The position numbers and the translations under genes are program-made. Source: an uncultured Lachnospiraceae bacterium (GTDB lineage: Bacteria > Bacillota > Clostridia > Lachnospirales > Lachnospiraceae). From it: a DNA stretch of 47,415 bases. The stretch lies in assembly GCA_947586255.1 (NCBI GenBank), contig CANPXP010000022.1:1-47415 (forward strand), written 5' to 3'. Each line of letters opens with the position of its first letter. Positions within the stretch are counted from its first letter, which is position 1. Shown piece by piece: positions 16,613 through 26,424 of the stretch. Below the pieces are notes generated by a model. The model saw only the letters and a list, made by a program, of their open reading frames with translations. It was not told the DNA's origin and made no database searches.

Positions 16613-19180
16613 CTACCGCCCGGCAGTCTCCGGCCATCTGAGCAGATACACCTGATCGTTGGGGATCCGCGCGGTCTCCCGGTAGGGCCATGACGCCGAC
16701 TCAAACAGGACGTACAGCCCGTTTGCGGACATGTCGATCTGCTCTATGCCCTCCGGCATCACCCAGGTTTCTTCCGGTTGTGTGTAGGCGTCCTGTTCCT
16801 CCGAATAGTCAAACCGAAGCAGCGCGGAATCCTCCGTCTGGTATCCCTGACTCAACAGCATATACCTTGTCTGCGTCTCCTCCTCCCACGCGAAGGTGAT
16901 TCCCTGTATCCTCGGCGGAATCTCCGCCTCCGCAAGAAGCGTCGTCTGCAGATCGTCCGACACCGCATAACGTCTCAGTCTGCCGTTATCCCCGTCCACA
17001 TAGGAACCCACGAAAAGCTCCCCGTGATCGTATGTCAGAAAAGACGCCACTTTCGAGCCGCTGTGATTGGTCAGGCCCGCGTCAAACGCCGCCCTGATCT
17101 CTCCGTGGTACCCGCCGCCCGTGATCTCGCCCCAATCGAGGGCGTACACCATGCCGTCCGGACCCGTCACCCACAGAAGATTCCTCTCCTCATCCCAGGC
17201 GATGCCGCCCGTGTGCGCCTTAAACCCGAGATCCACGATCTCTGACAGCTGCCCGTTCCCGTTCAGCAGATACAGGATACTGTCATTCTCCCCCGATCTG
17301 CTGTAGGCGGACACGGCGATATACGAACCGGCTTTCACAAGCCCCTGCACCACCATATCCCGGCACATGTCAGGCAGATCATTCCCGTACAGCCCCGGCA
17401 GCGCAAAGGAATTCTCATAATAATCCGTCAGGCATTCGTACTCCGGATGCACGAGAACTCTCGCCAGACCCGCCCTGTTCGTGACGACACCGTCCGCTCC
17501 CATCCGCTCTGCGATACCGATCTGCGCCGGCGTCTCCAGCGTCCACACAAACGCCCTGCCGCCCGCCTCGTGAATCGCCCGCACCAGTTCGGCGGAGACG
17601 CTCTCCACATACAGGCCGTAGAATTCCGCCGGATATTCCCGCGGCAGTGAAACAGCGCCGGAAGATGTGATATACAGCGTGGGGACACCGGGATCCGCCG
17701 CCTTGATCTCACGCAGATAATCGTACTGGAAGGAGGCGAAGATGCATCGCTCCTTCATGCCGCACGCTTCGGCGATCTGAAGCGTCTGTTCGATATAGCC
17801 GTCCCGGTCGCCGATATCTTTCAGCTCCAGGTACACATTGCACGACGAAGCCCGGATCAGTTCCAGGGTTTCCTGCAGGGTCGGGATTTTCTCTCCGTCC
17901 ACAGTCAGCTGCGACAGCTGTTCGTAAGTGCTGTCCACAATCGTGCCCTCGCTCCCCGTCAGGCGCGACAAATCGCCGTCGTGGAACACCACGATCACGC
18001 CGTCTGAAGTCATCTGCACATCCAGCTCTATATAGTCCGCGCCGATATCGATGGCGCCCGCAAAAGCCGCCAGCGTGTTCTCCGGATAGACCGCCGAGTA
18101 TCCTCTGTGCGCGATCACACGCATGGTATCAAAATCCTGCTCTATGGGAATCAAGGGATACGCCGTCTGTTCCTGCGCCTGTTCCTCCTGCTCCGGTTCC
18201 TGCTCCGTCTCCCTGTGCGCATAGCGATACCCCGCCAGACTCACGATGAGGCCCCACGCCAGAAATGCCGCAAGATACACTATACCCAGCCGTTTCCTCC
18301 TGTCAGCCGAAGCCTGCTCCCAGCGCACGCACAGGAACGGATAGACCGCCATGACAAAGACGGCCAGCACAAAGGAGGCGAAGAATCCCGCATATTTCTC
18401 CCTGCCGATGCAGGCGAAAAACGTCTGCATGGTCTGCAGCAGAAACAGCGCGCACACCGCTCCCGGCAGGAAGCGCCTGAGCCCGTGCCGCCAGTCTCCG
18501 CACACCTGAAACTTCACACAGCGTCTCTCCAAAAGCCATCCGATCATCAGGCCCATCCCCGCGCCGGCATTCGAGATACACCCCACCTTCAGCATCGGCA
18601 GGAAACACACAAGGCACCCCGCCGCACACAGCACGACATCACGGCCAGGCGCCCTGTCCGCCCACCGCAGCGCTTTTCCAAGCAGTGGGATAAGCAGAAC
18701 GCCGATCAGCAGCGAAACCGCCACATCCTGCGGGGTATGCACGCCCAGAAAATTGCGGGAGAATCCCACCGCCAGCACGACCAGCCAACAAAATACAGCC
18801 GGTGCCTTCTCTTTCCGGTATCCGGACACCGCCCCGACGCTTCCCCAGACAGCCGCGGCCCGCGCGGTATGTCCGCTGGGGAACGAGTATCCTCCCGCGC
18901 CGGCGAGCGCCTCCTCCACAGGCACAATCCGCTCGTCCCGGACCCACGGGCGCTCCACCCTGCAAACATTCTTGAGAAATGTGTTGTATGTGCAGGCGAC
19001 CGACATGTGAAAGGCCGCCAGCTGTCCTGCCGCCTTGTCCACACACCAGTAGACCCACGCCAGCAGAAGCCAGGTCAGCACAGGCTCCCCGAATGCCGTC
19101 ACCGTCAGGGCAATTCCGCTAAAAATCCCGCCGGTCGCCTCCCGCACTCTTTGCAAAAATATCAGATATGAAATATCCAC
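16613..19180 (-). CDS. PAP2 phosphatase-GDPD fusion with C-terminal propeller-like region
   Basis: The protein has 855 aa. Residues 1-165 form a membrane PAP2 phosphatase with all three motifs: K70x6RP, PSGH (101-104) and S141-R-x5-H148-xxx-D152. Several more membrane segments reach about residue 318. Residues about 354-570 form a glycerophosphodiester phosphodiesterase: AHRG (357-360), PENT (366-369), ELD (385-387) and HD (400-401), all conserved. Residues about 590-855 look like repeated beta blades and may be a sensor or glycan-binding part. The combination suggests cleavage of a lipid or polymer phosphodiester and then removal of phosphate at the outer face of the membrane. GTG start, with GGAG 12 bases upstream, a rather long gap. 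It lies between the LicD and cytidylyltransferase genes. Confidence 0.85.
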   Translation of the reverse strand: MDISYLIFLQRVREATGGIFSGIALTVTAFGEPVLTWLLLAWVYWCVDKAAGQLAAFHMSVACTYNTFLKNVCRVERPWVRDERIVPVEEALAGAGGYSFPSGHTARAAAVWGSVGAVSGYRKEKAPAVFCWLVVLAVGFSRNFLGVHTPQDVAVSLLIGVLLIPLLGKALRWADRAPGRDVVLCAAGCLVCFLPMLKVGCISNAGAGMGLMIGWLLERRCVKFQVCGDWRHGLRRFLPGAVCALFLLQTMQTFFACIGREKYAGFFASFVLAVFVMAVYPFLCVRWEQASADRRKRLGIVYLAAFLAWGLIVSLAGYRYAHRETEQEPEQEEQAQEQTAYPLIPIEQDFDTMRVIAHRGYSAVYPENTLAAFAGAIDIGADYIELDVQMTSDGVIVVFHDGDLSRLTGSEGTIVDSTYEQLSQLTVDGEKIPTLQETLELIRASSCNVYLELKDIGDRDGYIEQTLQIAEACGMKERCIFASFQYDYLREIKAADPGVPTLYITSSGAVSLPREYPAEFYGLYVESVSAELVRAIHEAGGRAFVWTLETPAQIGIAERMGADGVVTNRAGLARVLVHPEYECLTDYYENSFALPGLYGNDLPDMCRDMVVQGLVKAGSYIAVSAYSRSGENDSILYLLNGNGQLSEIVDLGFKAHTGGIAWDEERNLLWVTGPDGMVYALDWGEITGGGYHGEIRAAFDAGLTNHSGSKVASFLTYDHGELFVGSYVDGDNGRLRRYAVSDDLQTTLLAEAEIPPRIQGITFAWEEETQTRYMLLSQGYQTEDSALLRFDYSEEQDAYTQPEETWVMPEGIEQIDMSANGLYVLFESASWPYRETARIPNDQVYLLRWPETAGR

Positions 19181-19207
19181 GTCAGCGGCCTGCTCCTTTC
19201 CCGCCCT

Positions 19208-20824
19208 TTACCAGAGCTTGATATCCGCATTAAAATAGTGCGAGGGTTTCCTGACAGAAAGTCTGGGGAACTGCATATAATTTCCGTAGCCCATAGAAGT
19301 CAGCACGCCGTCGTAATCTGCCGGAACCATCACCTCAAAGTCGCGGAACGGCTTCCATATGCCATCCTGGAAATACACTTTTTTCAATCTGCGCTGAATG
19401 TAGAAAATAATCAGATTCGCTATGCAGTAATCTTCGCACTCTTCTTTCGCGGCGTACTGGCTGACCCGGTCATACAGAGACGTCAGCAGCTTACAGGGCA
19501 GACAGCGCCCAATCTTATGCGCGAGTTTGAGCAGACCAATCTGCGGCGCGGACAGCCTTCTCTCGTATTCCCTGTAGTCCAGCCGCCCTCTGTGTCCCAT
19601 ACACAGGACGTACAGAACCTTTAACTTGTTCATGGCCGCCAGATGTTTCCGCTCGCTCTTGCTGGCGTTATCCAGAATATAGATATCGATCCAGAGCCTG
19701 CCGTCCATATCAGCCGCCGCTTTGCCCTTCACATTTTGCCAGAGCTTTACCGGGAATTTCTCTCCCCGCAGATAGAACAGTCTCGGAAAGAAATCCAGAA
19801 ACGCGCCGTTTCCGAGTTCGTCATAATGCAGAAACATAAATTCCTCATTGTGCCATTCCTCGTGCGCGACCTTTTTCAGCTTCTCATAATCTTCCCGCGG
19901 CATGGCCAGATCGATATCATCGTCCCACGGGATGACGTCCCGGTGCCTGACCACGCCGATCAGTGTTCCGCATATCATATAATACCGAAGACCGTATTTT
20001 TTGCACACTCTGGTGAACTCCCGCAGGAGCAGCGCCAGAACGTCCTGCGCCCTGTCTATATAATCCATCTCCGCCGCATACGCCAGCGCGAACTCCTCGA
20101 TCAGAGCCGCCTCATGACAGGCACGCAGAGGGCGGTAGTTGTGCAGCCCTGCCGCTGAAAGCTGCCGCATGGTTTCCCGATATTCCCCGTCGCAGACGAC
20201 GACAAAAACCTCACCGTCCCGCTCGGCGCGCAGCGCGTCCGGAGCCTTGATCTCCACTCCCGCCTTCCGCGTGTTCCAATTTGCCTCCGCAGTGTCCACC
20301 GCGTAGGCCGGCGCATATCCGTCGCCGTAATGCTCCATATAGTAATCGAAGCCTTCACCCGCACCGAAGAGTACGATCTTCTGATCCGGCGGCACGTTGT
20401 TTAACGCCAGCCGCACCGCGTCCCGCGCGGGAGAGACAGGCTCTGTCCTGTCCTCCGGCATGAGGGGACAAAAATCGATGCCCTCCGCCTCCATAAAGGC
20501 TCTGTCCTCCTCAAAAGCGCCGCCGTACTCCGTGCCGTAAAAGCAGACATCATATGGCACTTCCTCATAGATCTGCCGCTTGCCGAGTTTCGTCACATCA
20601 AGGATGACAACCTCGTCCACCCACTTACAGTCCAGCCAGAGTCTGCGCAGATCCTCCGCGCAGTACACGCTGTCGCCGAAAAGGCGCGCCATAATATACT
20701 CGTCAGGAATGCCGAGCACAAACCGCTCGCATTTCTCCGCGCACGCTCTCATGCGCAAATAGACATCCTTATCAAAAAAATCGCCCAATATCCCGCAATA
20801 ACCCAGTTTATATTTTTTCTCCAT
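19208..20824 (-). CDS. LicD-family phosphotransferase fused to a degenerate cytidylyltransferase-like domain
   Basis: The protein has 538 aa in three parts. Residues 5-127 look like a TagD/GCT-type cytidylyltransferase (GYCGILGDFFDKD), but the HxGH motif that binds CTP is missing. Residues about 135-245 look like a small Rossmann-type unit (VLFGAGEG, 151-158). Residues about 255-538 form the LicD domain, with YYMICGTLIGVVRHRD followed by IPWDDDIDLAM. LicD enzymes move a phospho group such as phosphocholine, or another alcohol phosphate, from a CDP carrier onto a glycan. It sits eight bases after the ABC exporter and just before the PAP2-GDPD gene. That places addition and possible removal of phosphodiester groups side by side. 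Confidence 0.85.
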   Translation of the reverse strand: MEKKYKLGYCGILGDFFDKDVYLRMRACAEKCERFVLGIPDEYIMARLFGDSVYCAEDLRRLWLDCKWVDEVVILDVTKLGKRQIYEEVPYDVCFYGTEYGGAFEEDRAFMEAEGIDFCPLMPEDRTEPVSPARDAVRLALNNVPPDQKIVLFGAGEGFDYYMEHYGDGYAPAYAVDTAEANWNTRKAGVEIKAPDALRAERDGEVFVVVCDGEYRETMRQLSAAGLHNYRPLRACHEAALIEEFALAYAAEMDYIDRAQDVLALLLREFTRVCKKYGLRYYMICGTLIGVVRHRDVIPWDDDIDLAMPREDYEKLKKVAHEEWHNEEFMFLHYDELGNGAFLDFFPRLFYLRGEKFPVKLWQNVKGKAAADMDGRLWIDIYILDNASKSERKHLAAMNKLKVLYVLCMGHRGRLDYREYERRLSAPQIGLLKLAHKIGRCLPCKLLTSLYDRVSQYAAKEECEDYCIANLIIFYIQRRLKKVYFQDGIWKPFRDFEVMVPADYDGVLTSMGYGNYMQFPRLSVRKPSHYFNADIKLW

Positions 20825-20832
20825 ACAGCAGT

Positions 20833-22641
20833 CTATTCCTCTTTGTCGGTCTGTTTGTTCTCCACCTCAGCCTGAAGCTGTTCATAGGTCACTCTCTCGA
20901 TACCGCCCTTGTCGACGCGGTAAATGATATCGCAGTTGCGCACGGTGGTGATGCGGTGCGCAATGATGATCATCGTCTTGCGGCCAAGCAGCAGATGCTC
21001 GATGGACTCCATGACGGCCTTCTCCGTCTCGTTGTCCAGTGCGGAGGTCGCCTCGTCGAGCACCAGAATCTCCGGGCCGGAATACAGCGCTCTGGCGATG
21101 CCGATCCTCTGTCTCTGCCCGCCGGAGAGGCGCACGCCGCGCTCGCCGATCTTTGTGTCCAAACCATCCGGCAGACTCTGCACAAACTCCTTCAGCTGCG
21201 CCTGCTCCAATGCCGCCCACACCTGGTCGTCTCCGCTCTCGTCCACCGTGAGGCCGAACGCCACATTGTTGCGTATCGTATCGTCGGACAGGAAAATGCT
21301 CTGCGGGATATAGCCCAGCTTGCCCGCCCATTCCGCCTCATGCATTCTGATATCCTGTCCGTCGCACAGAATACGTCCCTGCGTCAGCTCCAGAATGCCT
21401 AAGAAGACGTCGGCCAGCGTCGTCTTGCCCGCGCCGGAAGGTCCCACAAGGGCTACGGACTGCCCCTTCCGGATCGTCATATTCACGCCTGCCAGCACCT
21501 CCGTCTCCGTATTTGGATAGGTATAGTGAATGTTCTCCAGGCGCACTTCCCGCTCAAAGGTAAACGTTCCCTCCCTTTTTCCCTGCTCCTGCATCAGCCC
21601 GCGCCGGTACTTGTGCTCCTCACTGATCTTCAGGTCCTCATACACCTTGTCCATAAACGGATAGCCGAAAATGATCTGATTGATACAGCCGTTCACGACA
21701 CTGATGCGCGGGAACAGGCGAAACAGCGCCATGGCGAACACCGACAGCTTGGGCAGGAAGGTCGACATGTCGGCGCCGCTCTGCACTCGCAGCGCAATCA
21801 GCAGAAGAAGCGCAATCACGCAGAAGACCTCCAGCACAAGATGAGGGATCTGATTCAGAAAGGAAAAGATTTTCTGTACCCTCGTAAAGGAGCCGTAATA
21901 TCCCGCATACTGTTCCACAAAATAATTCTCACGGTTTAAGATCTTGATCTCCTTGATGCCGCCGAAAGCCTGCATCAGCCACTGCGACATCTTGCCCTGG
22001 CACTCCTGCGTCTCCCGGCCGTAACGAAGCGCCCGCGCCTTGTTCCAGCGCACAAAAAGAGTCACGAACAACACCATGATCCCGACCATGCTGATCGAGA
22101 GAAGGAAGTCCGTGTACAGCAGATACAGCCCAAAGATCAGAATCATGATGCAGCTGGAAAACATGATCAGACACTGCATCACCAGCTGGAAGAAATTCGT
22201 CACATCCACGCCAACGCCGCGCATCAGCACCGCTGAATTTTTCTCCAGGAAAAAAGAATAAGGCTCCGCCATATAACTCTGCATCAGACGGACGCCGATC
22301 TCTCTCTGATTATCGTAGACAAACGCGTTCCGCGCATAGTAAGCGTACGCGTTGAACAGATTCTTGAACACATACACGCCGATCAGCCCGATCGCCACCA
22401 GCAGGAAAAATTCATTGTCGCTCTGCACCCGGAACAACACATAGAAATAATGCAGTATCGCATTGCTCTGAATCATCTTTGGATTCAGCATAATCGCGAT
22501 AAAGGGATAGATGGAGACCACGCCCGTAAGTTCCAGAAGCGCCTCCATCACCAGAATCAGAATCATGCCGATCAGCTGCTTCTTCTGTTTTCTGCTGAAA
22601 ATATAGCTTGTCTTTTGATAGATATCCCGAAAATGACGCAT
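20833..22641 (-). CDS. ABC exporter, fused permease-ATPase (glycan or lipid-linked substrate)
   Basis: The protein has 602 aa: an N-terminal transmembrane domain with six likely helices (about 20-320) and a C-terminal ATPase. The ATPase has Walker A GPSGAGKT, signature LSGGQRQR, Walker B ILVLDEATSALD and the switch His in IIAHR, so it looks active. It is a half-transporter of the MsbA/PglK type that works as a homodimer. In this setting, between a polyprenyl-type GT2 and LicD, it is the best candidate flippase for the lipid-linked glycan. AGGGGCAG precedes the ATG. Confidence 0.9.
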   Translation of the reverse strand: MRHFRDIYQKTSYIFSRKQKKQLIGMILILVMEALLELTGVVSIYPFIAIMLNPKMIQSNAILHYFYVLFRVQSDNEFFLLVAIGLIGVYVFKNLFNAYAYYARNAFVYDNQREIGVRLMQSYMAEPYSFFLEKNSAVLMRGVGVDVTNFFQLVMQCLIMFSSCIMILIFGLYLLYTDFLLSISMVGIMVLFVTLFVRWNKARALRYGRETQECQGKMSQWLMQAFGGIKEIKILNRENYFVEQYAGYYGSFTRVQKIFSFLNQIPHLVLEVFCVIALLLLIALRVQSGADMSTFLPKLSVFAMALFRLFPRISVVNGCINQIIFGYPFMDKVYEDLKISEEHKYRRGLMQEQGKREGTFTFEREVRLENIHYTYPNTETEVLAGVNMTIRKGQSVALVGPSGAGKTTLADVFLGILELTQGRILCDGQDIRMHEAEWAGKLGYIPQSIFLSDDTIRNNVAFGLTVDESGDDQVWAALEQAQLKEFVQSLPDGLDTKIGERGVRLSGGQRQRIGIARALYSGPEILVLDEATSALDNETEKAVMESIEHLLLGRKTMIIIAHRITTVRNCDIIYRVDKGGIERVTYEQLQAEVENKQTDKEE

Positions 22642-22647
22642 CTGCCC

Positions 22648-23613
22648 CTAATCCTCTTCCGCCCTGTCCTCTTCCTCAAAATTCAGCCGCCGCTCCTCCA
22701 CCACCAACGGCCGGTGGATCACGCGGGTATTGATGTTCAGAATATACTCGCCGATCAGTCCAATAAAGAAAAGCTGCAGGGAGCCCAGCACATACACACC
22801 TATGAGCAGCGGCGCGCTTCCCATCTGAAAGCTGTTCCAATGGACAAGCTTCAGCACCAGATAGACCAGCGCGATCAGCATACTGACGCCGGACGACAGG
22901 AAACCAATCCACGTGGCCAATCTGAGGCCCACCTTGGTATAGGAGGTCACACTCAGCATCGCGGCGTCGTACAGCGTCAGGAAATTGTTGTGGGTTTTGC
23001 CCGCTCTGCGCTTCGGCTGCTCATAGGGAACATCCTTGCGGTCAAAACCGTGTCCGTACTCCGCCACGATCCCCCGCAGAAAAGGCGTCGGATCGTCCAG
23101 CCGCTTCAGAATGTCGATGAACGTCTTGTCATACAGGCCAAACCCCGTAAAGTGCTCTATCATCTCCGTCGCCGACATATGGCGTACCGCCTTGTAATAC
23201 ACAGACCGCAGGAAATACAGAATGGGATTTTCCCTGCTGGAGGTCTTGATCCCGCACACAATCCTGTGTCCCTGTTCCCACTCACGCACAAAAACGGGGA
23301 TCATCTCCACCGGATCCTGAAAATCGCAGCACATGCTGACCGTGCAGTCGCCCGTCGTCTGGCACATGCCGTAAAAGGGCGAATTGAACTGTCCGAAATT
23401 GGTCGCGTTGAAGATGGCCTTGATCCTCTTATCGCCGGCGCACATAGCCTCCAGCCTGTCCCGCGTTCCGTCCTTGGAACAGTTATCGATGAACAGGATC
23501 TCATAATCATACTGCGGCAGAGATTTCTGAAACACCTCCTCCACCGCTTTCGCGATCGGTTCCACGTTTTCCACTTCATTGTAGCACGGAATCAGCACAC
23601 TGATTTTTTTCAT
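22648..23613 (-). CDS. GT2 glycosyltransferase, GtrB/DPM1-like with two C-terminal membrane segments
   Basis: The protein has 321 aa. The N-terminal GT-A domain begins SVLIPCYNEVENV and has FIDNCSKDGT and CCDFQDPVEMI as donor and metal-binding segments. Two membrane helices lie at about 240-262 and 270-300. This is the build of polyprenyl-phosphate glycosyltransferases (GtrB, ArnC, DPM1), which load a sugar onto a lipid carrier at the inner face. It likely supplies a donor to the GT-C enzyme encoded upstream or starts a branch of the polymer. An internal promoter lies before it. Confidence 0.88.
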   Translation of the reverse strand: MKKISVLIPCYNEVENVEPIAKAVEEVFQKSLPQYDYEILFIDNCSKDGTRDRLEAMCAGDKRIKAIFNATNFGQFNSPFYGMCQTTGDCTVSMCCDFQDPVEMIPVFVREWEQGHRIVCGIKTSSRENPILYFLRSVYYKAVRHMSATEMIEHFTGFGLYDKTFIDILKRLDDPTPFLRGIVAEYGHGFDRKDVPYEQPKRRAGKTHNNFLTLYDAAMLSVTSYTKVGLRLATWIGFLSSGVSMLIALVYLVLKLVHWNSFQMGSAPLLIGVYVLGSLQLFFIGLIGEYILNINTRVIHRPLVVEERRLNFEEEDRAEED

Positions 23614-23646
23614 GGCACATCTCTCTTTTTCTGCGAACTTAGCATT

Positions 23647-23675
23647 ATTATATTACACATGCGATAAATTAACAA
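23647..23675 (-). promoter_or_regulatory. Internal promoter before the GT2 gene
   Basis: On the minus strand TTGTTA (23675-23670) overlaps the epimerase stop region, and TATAAT (23652-23647) follows after 17 bases. The short gap is strikingly AT-rich compared with its neighbours. Confidence 0.6.
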
Positions 23676-24586
23676 TTATATATCCTGTGGAATTTGATTG
23701 TCTCCAAAATCCCTTCCCGGAACGCCGTCTCCGGCACGTACCCCAGATCCTCTCGCAGCGGCTCCACATCAGCCTCCAGATGCATCACCTGCCCGGCCGC
23801 GTACGGAACGTCGCCTATGCCGAGCGGCCCGGCCGCCCCAAGCGCCTCCGCCACGTCTTCTATATACTCCCGCAGCGGTCTCGCCCGGCCGCTGCCGACG
23901 ACATACGTCCCGCCGTCCCGCCCTTTCTCCGCGAGCAGGAAGAAAATATCGGCGGCGTCACCGGCGTAGAGATAATCCCACAGCTGTTCACCCTTCGTAA
24001 AATGCGTCGGTTCCCCCGCAAGGATATTTCGTATCGCGGAGGAGATCATGGTATTCTCGCCGTTCCCCGGACCGTACACGCTCAGAATTCTGGTCCAGAT
24101 ATGGCGCATTCCCAGCCGGGCGCACAGCTGCCTGCTCATCTGCCCCGCGCAGAGCTTCGCCATCCCGTAGCCGTTCTCCGGCATCGTCGGCGTATCCGCC
24201 CTGAGCACGCCCTCATACCTGCCGTACTCCGCCTGCGATCCGGCGCCGATGAATGCGCCGCAGCCGCTTCGATGCGCCAGCCGCACCGCCTCCAGCGTAT
24301 ACCGTATATTGTCAACCTGCCGGTTCAGATCGTTGCGGGCGTCCCCGAAGGTTCCGCCCCAGGCGAAATGATAGAACGCATCCCATTTCCCGTCCGGCAG
24401 CACAATGTCCGCATATTCCTCCTGATCAGCCTCTAGGATTCGCAGTTTCGGATGCTTCGGCATACGGCTCACTCTCTTCGAGCCGCGGTGCACCACCGCC
24501 AGCACTTCCACGTCTTCCCGCAGCAGCTTTTCGATTAACGCAGTCCCGATCGCCCCCGTCGGCCCCGTGATCACCGCCCGTCTCAT
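23669..24586 (-). CDS. NAD-dependent epimerase/dehydratase (extended SDR)
   Basis: The protein has 305 aa. GPTGAIG (8-14) binds NAD(P), and the active-site pair is in NGYGMAK, with a Ser in the GAGSQAEY strand. This fits nucleotide-sugar epimerases, reductases or dehydratases. It overlaps the TPP enzyme gene by four bases (ATGA), so it should act on a related substrate, perhaps reducing the keto product of the TPP step. Product not identified. Confidence 0.85.
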   Translation of the reverse strand: MRRAVITGPTGAIGTALIEKLLREDVEVLAVVHRGSKRVSRMPKHPKLRILEADQEEYADIVLPDGKWDAFYHFAWGGTFGDARNDLNRQVDNIRYTLEAVRLAHRSGCGAFIGAGSQAEYGRYEGVLRADTPTMPENGYGMAKLCAGQMSRQLCARLGMRHIWTRILSVYGPGNGENTMISSAIRNILAGEPTHFTKGEQLWDYLYAGDAADIFFLLAEKGRDGGTYVVGSGRARPLREYIEDVAEALGAAGPLGIGDVPYAAGQVMHLEADVEPLREDLGYVPETAFREGILETIKFHRIYNC

Positions 24587-26388
24587 AACTCCAGCGCGCT
24601 CCTTTTCACCTGTTCATACTCCTCCCGCGGCAAAAACGGAAACATGTCGTCGATCTCCGGGGAGACGATACTGCCGTCCGGCAATACCTTGGAGGAGAGC
24701 TTGGGCTCAAAGTTCTGCCCTTCGTCCAATAGCACCTCGCACAGGGCGGGACCTTCCACCGCAAGCATCTCCCGCACCGTCCGGCCGGCCGCGGCCGCGT
24801 CGTCAATCCTGTAGTATCTGACGCCGTACGCGCAGGCAATCTTCTCCAGATCCGGAAAACTGATGCCGTTGTCCGCGGACACGCCCACGAGAGGCGGCTC
24901 AAACAGATTCGTCTGGGTCTGCCGTATCGAGTGATACCCGTTATTGTTCAGTATCACAATCTTCAGATTCAGGTGATGGTGCACCACCGTCTGCAACTCC
25001 TGTATATTCATCTGGAAGCTGCCGTCCCCGTCGATGCAGACCACCCTCCTGCCGTGCAGGGCGATGCAGCAGCCGATTGCGGCCGGAAAGCCGTAGCCCA
25101 TGGCCGCGCAGCCGGAATTGGTAAACAGGCGCTGTCCCTTCTTGATCCGCATTGTCTGGAAAGTCACTACGCAGGCGCTGCCGTTGCCGCAGATCACCGT
25201 CTCGTCCTCCGCCGCCTCCCCGCTGAATGCGTCGATAAAGACATAGGGATTGACCGGCGTGCTGCGCTCACGGTAAGCGGGCAGCACGGCGGGGTACTTC
25301 GCGTTGATATCGCGGCACCACGAAAGCCACCTCTCATGTCCCGCCAGAGGCGCATCCAACTGCGCGATGACAGACCGCAGGACGTCCTTCACGTCCGCGT
25401 GGATCCTGTCGTCGATCGCGATCGTGGGCTTGCGAAGCTCCGCCTCGTCAATATCCACCATGATCTTATAGGCGCCGTGCGCAAACTCCTTATAGTTGTA
25501 GCTGATCATCCGGATATTCATGCGGCAGCCCAGCACCAGCAGCAGATCACAGCTCTGCACCACAAAATTCCCGCCGCGCGTCCCCACGCTCCCAGGCCTG
25601 CCGCAGTACAGCGGATGCTCGTCCGGCAGCAGGTCATGCGCGTTCCAGGCTGTGAGCACCGGAATATTCAGAAGTCTCACCGCCTCCTGGAACTCCTCGT
25701 ACGCCCCCGCCAGACGAATCGCCGTCCCCGCCAGGATGACGGGGCGCTTCGCCGCTTTTATCCTCGCGATAATATCCTTTGTCCTGGCGGTATCATAGAC
25801 CGGATGCTCCGCCTCCTCCGCCTCGGCGCTGTCGAACCCCTGAAGGTCGTCCGTCTCGATCTGCGCCGCCTGCACGTCCAGCGGAATATCGAGCCACACC
25901 GGCCCTTTTCTCCCGTTCATACACAGATACCAGGCCTTCTCCAGATGATAACGGATCTCTTCCGGCGCCGTCACCATCACGGCATACTTCGTCATGGTCT
26001 TCACGCAGTCGACGATCTGAAATTCCTGATCTCCCAGCTGTCTCACGGGCACATCGGTGGACCATGTCGTCGTCTCCCGCTTCACCTGCCCCGATATGAC
26101 AAACATAGGTATGGAATCCTGGTACGCTCCCAGCACGCCCGTGATGGCGTTCGTTCCGCCGGGGCCGCTGGTCACACAGACCGCCGCCACCCGCCCCGTC
26201 AGGCGGGCATACCCCTCCGCCGCGATGGCGCAGGCCTGCTCGTGATGATTGTAGATGCAGCGCAGGGCGGGATGGTGTCCAAACGCGTCGTTCAGGTGCA
26301 TGGCGCCCCCGCCCGTGATCGTAAAGACATGCTCTACCTGCTTCGCCGCCAGAAAATCCGCGATATATTTTGAAAGCTTCATTTTCAT
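24583..26388 (-). CDS. Thiamine pyrophosphate enzyme, acetolactate synthase-like
   Basis: The protein has 601 aa. The catalytic Glu that activates TPP is Glu50 (NHHEQACAIAAEGYAR). The central domain and the C-terminal GDGSFQMN...NNN TPP-binding motif are intact. It looks like the large-subunit AHAS family, which also includes YerE-type enzymes that add a two-carbon unit to a keto-sugar. Its place in a glycan locus, coupled to an epimerase and near cytidylyltransferases, makes a sugar role more likely than branched-chain amino acid synthesis. No small AHAS subunit is present. GGAGGG lies seven bases before the ATG. Confidence 0.88.
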   Translation of the reverse strand: MKMKLSKYIADFLAAKQVEHVFTITGGGAMHLNDAFGHHPALRCIYNHHEQACAIAAEGYARLTGRVAAVCVTSGPGGTNAITGVLGAYQDSIPMFVISGQVKRETTTWSTDVPVRQLGDQEFQIVDCVKTMTKYAVMVTAPEEIRYHLEKAWYLCMNGRKGPVWLDIPLDVQAAQIETDDLQGFDSAEAEEAEHPVYDTARTKDIIARIKAAKRPVILAGTAIRLAGAYEEFQEAVRLLNIPVLTAWNAHDLLPDEHPLYCGRPGSVGTRGGNFVVQSCDLLLVLGCRMNIRMISYNYKEFAHGAYKIMVDIDEAELRKPTIAIDDRIHADVKDVLRSVIAQLDAPLAGHERWLSWCRDINAKYPAVLPAYRERSTPVNPYVFIDAFSGEAAEDETVICGNGSACVVTFQTMRIKKGQRLFTNSGCAAMGYGFPAAIGCCIALHGRRVVCIDGDGSFQMNIQELQTVVHHHLNLKIVILNNNGYHSIRQTQTNLFEPPLVGVSADNGISFPDLEKIACAYGVRYYRIDDAAAAGRTVREMLAVEGPALCEVLLDEGQNFEPKLSSKVLPDGSIVSPEIDDMFPFLPREEYEQVKRSALEL

Positions 26389-26424
26389 AGATTATCCCTC
26401 CAAAAGCCCCTTTTTCTTCACCGT

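Noticed and set aside
24931-26373. A 480-codon plus-strand frame opposite the TPP enzyme
   Set aside because: Same shadow effect; the minus-strand protein has intact TPP motifs.
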